This document shows positions 1 through 5,328 of a stretch of DNA of 5,328 nt, piece by piece. How positions within the stretch are numbered: position 1 is the stretch's first letter; each line of letters opens with the position of its first letter. This DNA is from an uncultured Acetatifactor sp. (GTDB lineage: Bacteria > Bacillota > Clostridia > Lachnospirales > Lachnospiraceae). Location of the stretch: positions 6,602-11,929 of the forward strand of contig CAQUWW010000012.1 in assembly GCA_948896875.1 (NCBI GenBank), written 5' to 3'. Both the position numbers and the translations under genes were made by a program. Under the pieces are notes generated by a model that worked only from the letters and a program-made list of their open reading frames with translations, ran no database searches and had not been told where the DNA came from.

Positions 1-1323
1 CGTCAGTTGAATGTGCCGGTGGTACGGTATCCCGGAGGGAATTTTGTGTCCGGCTATCACTGGGAGGATGGCGTGGGCGCCAGAGAAAGCAGACCCTCCA
101 GAGTGGACCTTGCGTGGGGAACCATCGAGACCAATCAGTTTGGCCTCAATGAATTTGTGGACTGGGCGAAGAAAGCGAATACGGAAGCCATGATGGCTGT
201 CAATCTGGGGACCCGTGGGATTGAGGATGCCAGAAATATCGTAGAGTACTGTAATGTGCCGGGAGGGACTGTCTACAGCGACCTGAGAAAGCAGCATGGT
301 TATGACGAACCCCACAATATTAAGCTGTGGTGTCTGGGAAATGAGATGGACGGGCCCTGGCAGATGGGGCATAAGACAGCGGAAGAATACGGAAGAATTG
401 CGGCTGAAGCCGGAAGAATCATGAAGATGACGGATCCTTCCATTGAGCTGGTAGCCTGCGGCAGCTCTTCTTACGGCATGAATACTTTCGGGTATTGGGA
501 AGACACCGTTCTGGAAGAAAGCTATGACCAGGTGGATTATCTTTCTCTGCATCAATATTATGGAAACAGGGACAATAATACGCCGGAATTCCTTGCAAAT
601 ACGGTGGCGCTGGATCAGTTCATTTCGTCTGTGGTTTCTATCTGCGACGGAGTCCGGGCCAGAAAGAAGAGGAAAAAGTACATCAATCTTTCTCTGGATG
701 AGTGGAATGTATGGTACCATTCCAACGAACAGGACAAGAAGGTGGAGAGGTGGAGCAAAGCCCCCCATCAGCTGGAGGATGTCTATAATTTTGAAGACGC
801 GCTGCTGGTTGCCGGAATGATGATTACTGTTTTGCGCCATGCGGATCGTGTGAAGGTGGCCTGCCTTGCGCAGCTGGTAAATGTGATTGCCCCGATTATG
901 ACATCTGACACCGGAGCCTGGAAGCAGACCATTTATTATCCCTTTGAGCTGATCAGCAATTATGGTCGCGGCAAAGTTCTACATACATTGGTACAGTCTC
1001 CCGTGTATGAAAGCGCCCATGGTGATGCGCCTTTCCTGGACTGCGTTATGACAATGGACGAGGAAAAGGAGACGGTTACTGTATTTGCCGTCAACAAGAG
1101 CCTGGATGAGGATATGGAGCTTACCTGTGACCTCAGACAGTTTGCCGGCTATCAGGTAAAGCGGCATGTTGTGCTGACCCACACAGATGTAAAAGCGGAG
1201 AATACGGAGGAGCATCCGGATACCGTGGTACCTCAGGAGAATGGCAAATCAACAATAGAGAATGGAATTCTCAAGGTTTATCTGCCTGATAAGAGCTTCC
1301 ATGCGATTGTGCTTGGAAAATAA
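1..1323 (+). CDS. abfA: Alpha-L-arabinofuranosidase, GH51, 5'-truncated by the window edge
   Basis: Retaining exo-glycosidase that releases terminal L-arabinofuranose from arabinan, arabinoxylan or arabino-oligosaccharides. The reading frame is open from base 1, so the TTG at 7 is an internal codon, not a start; 440 residues are visible. Numbering from that TTG as 1, the frame begins with the substrate-pocket segment RYPGGNFVSGYHW (about 7-19). It then has GNEMDGPW with the acid/base Glu at 113 (bases 343-345) and DEWNVWY with the nucleophile Glu at 232 (bases 700-702). The 119-residue gap between the two Glu matches the well-studied Geobacillus enzyme (E175/E294 as I recall it), so about 60 N-terminal residues are missing. 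The (beta/alpha)8 barrel runs to about residue 320, followed by the usual C-terminal beta-sandwich. No sign of export can be judged without the N-terminus, but this subtype is normally cytoplasmic and hexameric. Followed at once by a terminator. The family is near certain; the exact substrate is inferred. Confidence 0.95.
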   Translation, partial: RQLNVPVVRYPGGNFVSGYHWEDGVGARESRPSRVDLAWGTIETNQFGLNEFVDWAKKANTEAMMAVNLGTRGIEDARNIVEYCNVPGGTVYSDLRKQHGYDEPHNIKLWCLGNEMDGPWQMGHKTAEEYGRIAAEAGRIMKMTDPSIELVACGSSSYGMNTFGYWEDTVLEESYDQVDYLSLHQYYGNRDNNTPEFLANTVALDQFISSVVSICDGVRARKKRKKYINLSLDEWNVWYHSNEQDKKVERWSKAPHQLEDVYNFEDALLVAGMMITVLRHADRVKVACLAQLVNVIAPIMTSDTGAWKQTIYYPFELISNYGRGKVLHTLVQSPVYESAHGDAPFLDCVMTMDEEKETVTVFAVNKSLDEDMELTCDLRQFAGYQVKRHVVLTHTDVKAENTEEHPDTVVPQENGKSTIENGILKVYLPDKSFHAIVLGK

Positions 1324-1349
1324 AAAGAGCAGAAAATAGAGGAAGAAAG

Positions 1350-1390
1350 CAGCGGCTTGAAATTTAATGTTTCAAGACCGCTGTTTTTTT
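1350..1390 (+). terminator. Rho-independent terminator of the arabinofuranosidase transcript
   Basis: The left arm (1350-1362, CAGCGGCTTGAAA) pairs with the right arm (1370-1383, TTTCAAGACCGCTG), giving 13 base pairs with one bulged A, around a 7-base loop (1363-1369). Seven T residues follow directly at 1384-1390. It lies 26 bases after the GH51 stop codon and separates that gene from the alpha-galactosidase. Confidence 0.93.
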
Positions 1391-1400
1391 GAAAAAAGTA

Positions 1401-1429
1401 TTTATCAGAATGCAAAAATAGTGTAAAAT
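1401..1429 (+). promoter_or_regulatory. Putative sigma-A promoter for the alpha-galactosidase gene
   Basis: The -10 candidate TAAAAT lies at 1424-1429, preceded by TG at 1422-1423. The -35 candidate TTTATC at 1401-1406 is weak (3 of 6 to TTGACA) but the spacer is exactly 17 bases. It sits just after the upstream terminator in the AT-rich gap, where a new promoter is needed. Transcription would start near 1436, giving a leader of about 30 bases. I found no clear CcpA (cre) site or other operator in the gap. Confidence 0.45.
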
Positions 1430-1452
1430 AATTGGGCAGTTATTAGATGTAT

Positions 1453-1457
1453 GGAGG
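1453..1457 (+). promoter_or_regulatory. Ribosome binding site of the alpha-galactosidase gene
   Basis: GGAGG with 9 bases between it and the ATG at 1467. This supports that ATG as the start. Confidence 0.85.
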
Positions 1458-1466
1458 AACAGAAAC

Positions 1467-3734
1467 ATGGCGATTGTGATTGATCAAAAAGAAAAACTTT
1501 TTACTTTGCATACGGCGCATACCACCTATCAGATGAAGGCAGACAGACTTGGGACATTGCTGCATCTGTATTATGGAAGACGGACGGATGACAGTGACAA
1601 GTCTTATATTCTCAGTTACAGGGACAGAGGCTTTTCCGGGAATCCATATGAAGTGGGCAAGGAAATCAAGACCTATTCTCTGGATGTGCTGCCCCAGGAA
1701 TACAGCTGCTACGGAACCGGAGATTACCGGATCAGCGGACTTAAAGTGCAAAATGAGGATGGGAGCCAGGCGGCGGCCCTACATTACAGGGAGTACCGGA
1801 TGGAAAAGGGAAAGTATGCCATACCGGGGCTGCCTGCCGTATATGCCGATGAGGAAGAGGCGCAGACCCTGGAAGTGATTCTGGAGGATGTGGTTTCCGG
1901 TGTGGAGGTACATCTGTTGTATGGCGTGCTGGAAGCTCGGGACATCATTACCCGTGCTGTGAAAATCAAGAACAGGGGAGCAGGGAAAATTATACTGCAG
2001 AAAGCGGCCAGTATGAATCTGGACTGGACAAGCGGTGAGTTTGAATGGATTACTTTTTACGGCAGACATGTGATGGAACGGAATGTGCAGCGAAGCAGAT
2101 TGGTACATGGGGTGCAGTCTGTGGGCAGCGTACGGGGGACGTCCAGCCATCATTATAACCCCTTTGCCATTCTCTGTGAGAAGAACGCGGATGAGGAGAA
2201 AGGGGCATGCTATGGTTTTTCCTTCCTTTACAGCGGGGAATTCCTCATGGAGACGGAAAAGGACCAGTGCAGTCAGACCAGACTGATCTGTGGCATTCAT
2301 CCGGACAATTTTGCCTGGGAGCTGCAGCCCGGAGCGGAATTTGATGCGCCGGAAGTGATGATGACCTACAGTGAGAAAGGGTTCGGCGGAATCAGCAGGA
2401 ATCTGCACAAAACCATAAGGAATCACATTTGCCGCGGAGAGTGGAAGGAGAAGCGCCGTCCGGTTCTGATCAATAACTGGGAAGCCACCTATTTTCATTT
2501 TACCGGGGAGAAGCTGGTATCTATCGCAAAGGAAGCGGCGGCCCTTGGAGTGGAACTTTTTGTGCTGGATGACGGCTGGTTCGGAAAGCGGGATGACGAT
2601 AATTCCGGCCTGGGAGACTGGTTCCCCAATGAGAAGAAGCTGGGGTGCAGCTTGAAGGAGCTGGCTGAGAAAATCATTGCCTGCGGAATGCAGTTCGGAC
2701 TTTGGTTCGAACCGGAGTGTATCTCGGAGGACAGCGATCTGTATCGTTCCCATCCTGACTGGGCGGTGACTGTTCCGGGCAGAAGGCCGTCACTGAGCAG
2801 AAATCAGCTGATTCTGGACTTTTCCAGAGAAGAGGTGCAGAATTATATGATAGACCGCATGTCGGCAATTTTTGCGGAGACAAGAATTTCTTATGTGAAA
2901 TGGGATTTCAACAGAAGTATCTGTGATAAATTCAGTTATGGGCTGGATGCGGAAAGGCAGGGAGAATTTGCTCACCGGTTTGTGCTTGGACTTTATCGGG
3001 TGCTGGAGACACTGACCACCAGATTCCCCCATATTTTGTTCGAGGGCTGCAGCGGAGGTGGCGGACGGTTTGATGCGGGTATGCTGTACTATACGCCCCA
3101 GATCTGGTGCAGCGATAATACAGATGCCATAGCCAGGCTGAAGATTCAGTATGGCACCTCCTTTGGGTATCCGGTTTCCGCCATGGGTTCCCATGTGTCG
3201 GCGGTACCAAATCACCAGACCAGACGTGTCACCCCCCTCGCCACCAGAGGATATGTCGCCATGGCCGGAACATTTGGCTATGAGCTGGATGTGACCAGAA
3301 TGCCGGAAGAGGAGAAGGAGCAGGTACGAAAGCAGATTAAACAGTTCAGGAAGTATTATCATCTGATTCAATATGGGGAGTATTATCGGCTGCTGTCTCC
3401 GCTGGAGGGGCAGTGTACGGCCTGGGAAATGGAGGATCCGGAAGGCAGGGAGGCTCTGATTACCGCAGTGTATCACGATGTGGAAGGAAACAGTGCGCCG
3501 GTGATTGTCAAGGTACAGGGACTGAAGAGAGAGGCATTTTATCAGGCAAAGCTGAATCCGGATGACATGGAGGGCTGGTCGGAGCAGGAAAAGGAATGCT
3601 TCCTGGAGGGGCTGCCCTATGGCTATAAAGAGGGCGAGAAGATTACAGGAGCGGCGCTGCAGGATTGTGGACTGGCCATTCCCGACGTTATGGATGCGTT
3701 TCAGGCATGGCAGATTCACATTGTGGAAGTCTGA
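1467..3734 (+). CDS. Alpha-galactosidase, GH36
   Basis: Retaining alpha-galactosidase of 755 residues, acting on raffinose, stachyose, melibiose or galactomannan-derived oligosaccharides. There is no signal peptide or membrane segment, so it should be cytoplasmic and act on imported sugars. Layout follows family GH36: an N-terminal beta-sandwich (about 1-325), a (beta/alpha)8 catalytic domain (about 326-640) and a C-terminal beta-sandwich to the end. Visible motifs: NNWEATYF (336-343), LDDGWFG (367-373, the galactose-binding Asp pair), GLWFEPE (411-417), KWDFNRS with nucleophile Asp480 (bases 2904-2906), GCSGGGGRFD (527-536) and WCSDNTDAI with acid/base Asp550 (bases 3114-3116). The 70-residue gap between the two Asp fits characterised GH36 enzymes. 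Length matches the 720-750 residue tetrameric bacterial group. Symbols differ between species (aga, melA, rafA), so none is given. It has its own probable promoter after the upstream terminator and may be cotranscribed with the MgtC-like gene downstream. Substrate preference is inferred. Confidence 0.97.
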   Translation: MAIVIDQKEKLFTLHTAHTTYQMKADRLGTLLHLYYGRRTDDSDKSYILSYRDRGFSGNPYEVGKEIKTYSLDVLPQEYSCYGTGDYRISGLKVQNEDGSQAAALHYREYRMEKGKYAIPGLPAVYADEEEAQTLEVILEDVVSGVEVHLLYGVLEARDIITRAVKIKNRGAGKIILQKAASMNLDWTSGEFEWITFYGRHVMERNVQRSRLVHGVQSVGSVRGTSSHHYNPFAILCEKNADEEKGACYGFSFLYSGEFLMETEKDQCSQTRLICGIHPDNFAWELQPGAEFDAPEVMMTYSEKGFGGISRNLHKTIRNHICRGEWKEKRRPVLINNWEATYFHFTGEKLVSIAKEAAALGVELFVLDDGWFGKRDDDNSGLGDWFPNEKKLGCSLKELAEKIIACGMQFGLWFEPECISEDSDLYRSHPDWAVTVPGRRPSLSRNQLILDFSREEVQNYMIDRMSAIFAETRISYVKWDFNRSICDKFSYGLDAERQGEFAHRFVLGLYRVLETLTTRFPHILFEGCSGGGGRFDAGMLYYTPQIWCSDNTDAIARLKIQYGTSFGYPVSAMGSHVSAVPNHQTRRVTPLATRGYVAMAGTFGYELDVTRMPEEEKEQVRKQIKQFRKYYHLIQYGEYYRLLSPLEGQCTAWEMEDPEGREALITAVYHDVEGNSAPVIVKVQGLKREAFYQAKLNPDDMEGWSEQEKECFLEGLPYGYKEGEKITGAALQDCGLAIPDVMDAFQAWQIHIVEV

Positions 3735-3804
3735 GATAAAGCAAAAGGATAAGGCCGGGGAAGGATGGATAAAGGCTCTGCCGGATGCAGACTGGATTCT
3801 GTAA

Positions 3805-3810
3805 AGGAGG
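3805..3810 (+). promoter_or_regulatory. Ribosome binding site of the MgtC-like gene
   Basis: AGGAGG with 9 bases before the ATG at 3820. In the 85-base gap after the alpha-galactosidase stop I see no terminator (only a 5-bp hairpin, 3777-3791, without a T run) and no convincing promoter, so read-through from upstream is plausible. Confidence 0.85.
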
Positions 3811-3819
3811 AAAGCACAT

Positions 3820-4500
3820 ATGATAGCTGGGCATTTTGCGGAATGGAACCTGTGGAATCTATTGATACGCGTGATTGCGTCGGCAATTCTGGGCGGTATC
3901 ATCGGTCTGGACAGAGGAATGAAACACCGCGGTGCGGGCACGAAGACCATCACCATTGTCTGCCTGGGAGCGACGCTGGTCATGCTGACGGAACAGTATA
4001 TTCAGATAAACTTTCCGGGGCTTTCCAATATGGGACGTCTGGCGGCGCAGGTCATCAGCGGTGTGGGCTTTATCGGCGTGGGAACCATCATTGTGTCCAG
4101 ACATCGGGTCAGAGGATTGACCACAGCGGCCACCCTCTGGGCAAGCGCCTGTGTGGGACTGGCCGTGGGAATTGGTTTTATAGAAGGAGGAGTGCTTATC
4201 ACGGCGATGATGCTGTTCTCCCTGCATGTGCTTCCCTATGTGGAGCGCTTTGCAACCAGACATTCCCACTATTGCAATGTATTTATTGATCTGGAGGAAA
4301 GCAGAGATTTACATATGGTGATTCAGAAATTGAAAGAAGCCGATGTAGTAATTGATTCCATGGATACCAGTGAATCCAGAGTTGCGGGAGTCGGTATTTC
4401 CGTGCACATGGTGCTTTACCTGAACAAAACAGCAAGCAGAACAAAAGTTTACGACATTCTGACAAAACTGGATAAGGTAGTATCGGTGGATTTTCTGTAG
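3820..4500 (+). CDS. MgtC/SapB family inner-membrane protein with C-terminal ACT-like domain
   Basis: Membrane protein of 226 residues. The N-terminal half has about five hydrophobic segments (roughly 12-30, 43-60, 74-92, 102-120, 123-143) carrying family signatures: GGIIGLDRG (25-33), AGTKT (39-43), RLAAQVISGVGFIGVGTI (73-90) and VRGLTTAATLWASACVG (97-113). The usual Glu of the first motif is Asp here (residue 31). Residues about 150-226 are soluble with alternating strands and helices, matching the ACT-like C-terminal domain of longer MgtC proteins. Known members are tied to magnesium limitation, F-type ATP synthase modulation and acid or phosphate stress, but most clostridial homologues are uncharacterised, so the role here is open. 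The start is fixed by a good AGGAGG. It follows the alpha-galactosidase by 85 bases, which may mean cotranscription rather than shared function. I see no magnesium riboswitch-like leader in that short gap. Family call is confident; function is not. Confidence 0.93.
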   Translation: MIAGHFAEWNLWNLLIRVIASAILGGIIGLDRGMKHRGAGTKTITIVCLGATLVMLTEQYIQINFPGLSNMGRLAAQVISGVGFIGVGTIIVSRHRVRGLTTAATLWASACVGLAVGIGFIEGGVLITAMMLFSLHVLPYVERFATRHSHYCNVFIDLEESRDLHMVIQKLKEADVVIDSMDTSESRVAGVGISVHMVLYLNKTASRTKVYDILTKLDKVVSVDFL

Positions 4501-4521
4501 AGTTCCACAGAGGTGGAATTC
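4500..4521 (+). terminator. Hairpin at the MgtC-like gene's stop codon, possible weak terminator
   Basis: GAGTTCCAC (4500-4508) pairs with GTGGAATTC (4513-4521): nine pairs, one of them G-U, closed by the 4-base loop AGAG. The stem begins on the last base of the TAG stop. The nearest T run (4533-4537) is 11 bases past the stem, so it is not a textbook terminator. It could be a weak terminator, an mRNA 3'-end stabiliser, or part of the rnhA leader. Confidence 0.4.
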
Positions 4522-4532
4522 ATGATAGAATA
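4517..4532 (+). repeat. Degenerate copy 1 of a short intergenic repeat
   Basis: AATTCATGATAGAATA is identical to the start of the copy at 5303-5321 (AATTCATGACAATAGAATA) except for a 3-base deletion. It overlaps the right arm of the 4500-4521 hairpin and faces the opposite way to the copy at 4564-4585. ATAGAAT (4525-4531) can pair perfectly with ATTCTAT (4570-4576). Confidence 0.5.
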
Positions 4533-4563
4533 TTTTTATTCAAGAGAATAGAAGACTCAGGAA

Positions 4564-4585
4564 GCGTGGATTCTATTGTTCATGA
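4564..4585 (-). repeat. Copy 2 of the short repeat, inverted, upstream of rnhA
   Basis: Read on the minus strand this is TCATGAACAATAGAATCCACGC. It matches the plus-strand copy at 5306-5326 in 19 of 22 aligned columns (two mismatches, one 1-base gap), including a 10-base perfect core. It lies 38 bases before the rnhA GTG start and contains the ATG at 4582, which could mislead start-site prediction. The pair brackets rnhA as inverted repeats. Confidence 0.65.
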
Positions 4586-4611
4586 CAGAGAAACGGCCGA
4601 AAGGCCATTGT

Positions 4612-4616
4612 AGGAG
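4612..4616 (+). promoter_or_regulatory. Ribosome binding site that fixes the GTG start of rnhA
   Basis: AGGAG with 7 bases before GTG at 4624. The alternative in-frame starts, TTG at 4576 and ATG at 4582, have no purine-rich site in front. A small GGCC-GAAA-GGCC hairpin (4595-4606) lies just upstream and ends 5 bases before this site. Confidence 0.85.
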
Positions 4617-4623
4617 TGACAAA

Positions 4624-5304
4624 GTGGCATCAAAAAAGGTTTATGCGGTAAAAAAGGGAAAGATCAGGGGGATTTTCCACACCTGGGACGAGTGTAAGGC
4701 TTCCGTGGATGGTTGTCCCGGGGCGGAATATAAGGGATTTGCCAGTCTGGAGGAGGCGCAAAGATACCTGGGGTTATCTGCCGGTGGGAACACGGAAGAA
4801 GGAGCCCTGAAAATTCCGGAAGCGGGAACACTTCTGGCCTATGTGGACGGCAGCTACAACGATTCGTTGAAAAAGTATGCTTTCGGCTGTGTATTTATTC
4901 TTCCGGACGGTAGAATCTATACGGAATATGGAAACGGGGATAACGAACAGTCTCTGCAGCATAGAAATGTGACAGGTGAGATGCTGGGGGCCATGTATGC
5001 GGTCAGGACCGCCATGATAAGCGGATTTCAGAAGGTGGAGCTCTGCTACGATTATGAAGGAATCGAGAAATGGGTTACCGGAGCATGGCGCGCCAAAACG
5101 GAACTGACAATGAAATATGCTCAGGCCATGCGCCGATGGGGAAAGGATATTCGTATTCTTTTCTCCAAAGTACAGGCCCACTCCAATATATATTATAATG
5201 AGATGGCGGATCAGACGGCCAAGGCGGGCCTGAGGGAGGGAAACGGGATCCCTGCGGTGCGCCGTGTGGAGGAGCTGAGAGAGAAGGCGGGGGAGGAAGC
5301 GTAA
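4624..5304 (+). CDS. rnhA: Ribonuclease HI with N-terminal hybrid-binding domain
   Basis: Endonuclease that cuts the RNA strand of RNA-DNA hybrids (R-loops, primers); cytoplasmic, 226 residues from GTG. Residues about 4-50 (KKVYAVKKGKIRGIFHTWDEC, then PGAEYKGF and EEAQRYL) form the RNase H1 hybrid-binding domain, also called the viroplasmin or caulimovirus VI-type domain. A linker of about 18 residues leads to the RNase H fold (about 69-204). All four metal-binding acidic residues are visible: Asp75 in YVDGS, Glu119 in NVTGEMLGA, Asp143 in CYDYEG and Asp196 in NEMADQTAK. The mobile-loop His is His186 in QAHSN. The charged tail after 204 is unremarkable. The GTG start is chosen because of the AGGAG at 4612 and because homology begins at once after it; starting at ATG 4582 would add 14 residues encoded partly by an intergenic repeat. 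The gene stands alone, 123 bases after the MgtC-like gene, behind a structured leader. Architecture is like Bacillus halodurans RNase H1, so an active enzyme is expected. Confidence 0.95.
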   Translation: MASKKVYAVKKGKIRGIFHTWDECKASVDGCPGAEYKGFASLEEAQRYLGLSAGGNTEEGALKIPEAGTLLAYVDGSYNDSLKKYAFGCVFILPDGRIYTEYGNGDNEQSLQHRNVTGEMLGAMYAVRTAMISGFQKVELCYDYEGIEKWVTGAWRAKTELTMKYAQAMRRWGKDIRILFSKVQAHSNIYYNEMADQTAKAGLREGNGIPAVRRVEELREKAGEEA

Positions 5305-5326
5305 TTCATGACAATAGAATACTCGC
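5303..5326 (+). repeat. Copy 3 of the short repeat, overlapping the rnhA stop codon
   Basis: AATTCATGACAATAGAATA (5303-5321) followed by CTCGC (5322-5326). It begins inside the TAA stop of rnhA and is the inverted partner of 4564-4585 and a direct partner of 4517-4532. The window ends two bases later, so its full length is unknown. It contains an ATG at 5308 that stays open for the last seven codons, 11 bases after a GGAGG at 5292-5296. A downstream gene start is therefore possible, but the repeat explains this ATG equally well. Confidence 0.6.
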
Positions 5327-5328
5327 GA

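Noticed and set aside
7..9. TTG as the start of the arabinofuranosidase
   Set aside because: The frame is open to base 1, there is no room for a ribosome site, and the following residues are already core GH51 sequence.
1779..2753. Minus-strand open frame of 324 codons
   Set aside because: Entirely antisense to the alpha-galactosidase, with no domain-like sequence. It reflects codon bias of the real gene.
2790..3983. Minus-strand open frame of 397 codons
   Set aside because: It lies antisense across the alpha-galactosidase and the start of the MgtC-like gene, both unmistakable by motif. Its translation is rich in His, Pro, Ile and Arg with no recognisable domain, so it is a shadow frame.
3765..4289. 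Plus-strand open frame of 174 codons starting before the MgtC-like gene
   Set aside because: It overlaps the MgtC-like gene in another frame and has no recognisable domain; the MgtC frame carries the family motifs and the ribosome site.
4503..4531. Promoter with -10 TAGAAT (4526-4531) and -35 TTCCAC (4503-4508), 17-base spacer
   Set aside because: The -35 matches only 2 of 6 positions, lies inside a hairpin stem, and the -10 is part of the repeat; too weak to call. rnhA may still have a promoter in this gap.
5308..5328. Start of a further gene at ATG 5308 (seven open codons)
   Set aside because: Possible, with GGAGG 11 bases upstream, but the ATG is part of the repeat also found at 4582 and only 21 bases are visible, so it cannot be supported.

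Overview
The window looks like chromosomal DNA from a Gram-positive, probably gut-dwelling member of the Clostridia (Lachnospiraceae-like). The basis is strong GGAGG-type ribosome binding sites, moderate G+C, AT-rich intergenic gaps, and cytoplasmic plant-glycan glycosidases next to a two-domain RNase HI. The genus cannot be fixed from sequence reading alone. All genes lie on the + strand.

Layout: (1) bases 1-1323, the 3' part of a GH51 alpha-L-arabinofuranosidase whose N-terminus is cut off by the window edge; (2) 1350-1390, a strong intrinsic terminator, followed by an AT-rich gap with a plausible promoter; (3) 1467-3734, a complete GH36 alpha-galactosidase; (4) 3820-4500, a complete MgtC/SapB-family membrane protein, 85 bases downstream with no visible terminator between; (5) 4501-4623, a structured intergenic leader; (6) 4624-5304, a complete RNase HI with N-terminal hybrid-binding domain, starting at GTG; (7) 5305-5328, a short non-coding tail.

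The two glycosidases fit intracellular debranching of plant oligosaccharides: arabinofuranose from arabinan or arabinoxylan fragments, and alpha-galactose from raffinose-family sugars or galactomannan fragments. The terminator between them shows they are separately transcribed. The MgtC-like gene and rnhA have no obvious metabolic link to them.

The genes themselves are ordinary. The most unusual structure is a short repeat, consensus close to TCATGA(A)CAATAGAATnCnCGC, present in two inverted copies bracketing rnhA (4564-4585 and 5303-5326), with a third degenerate copy at 4517-4532. I see no CRISPR array, tRNA, rRNA, transposase or defence system, and no convincing new multi-gene system.
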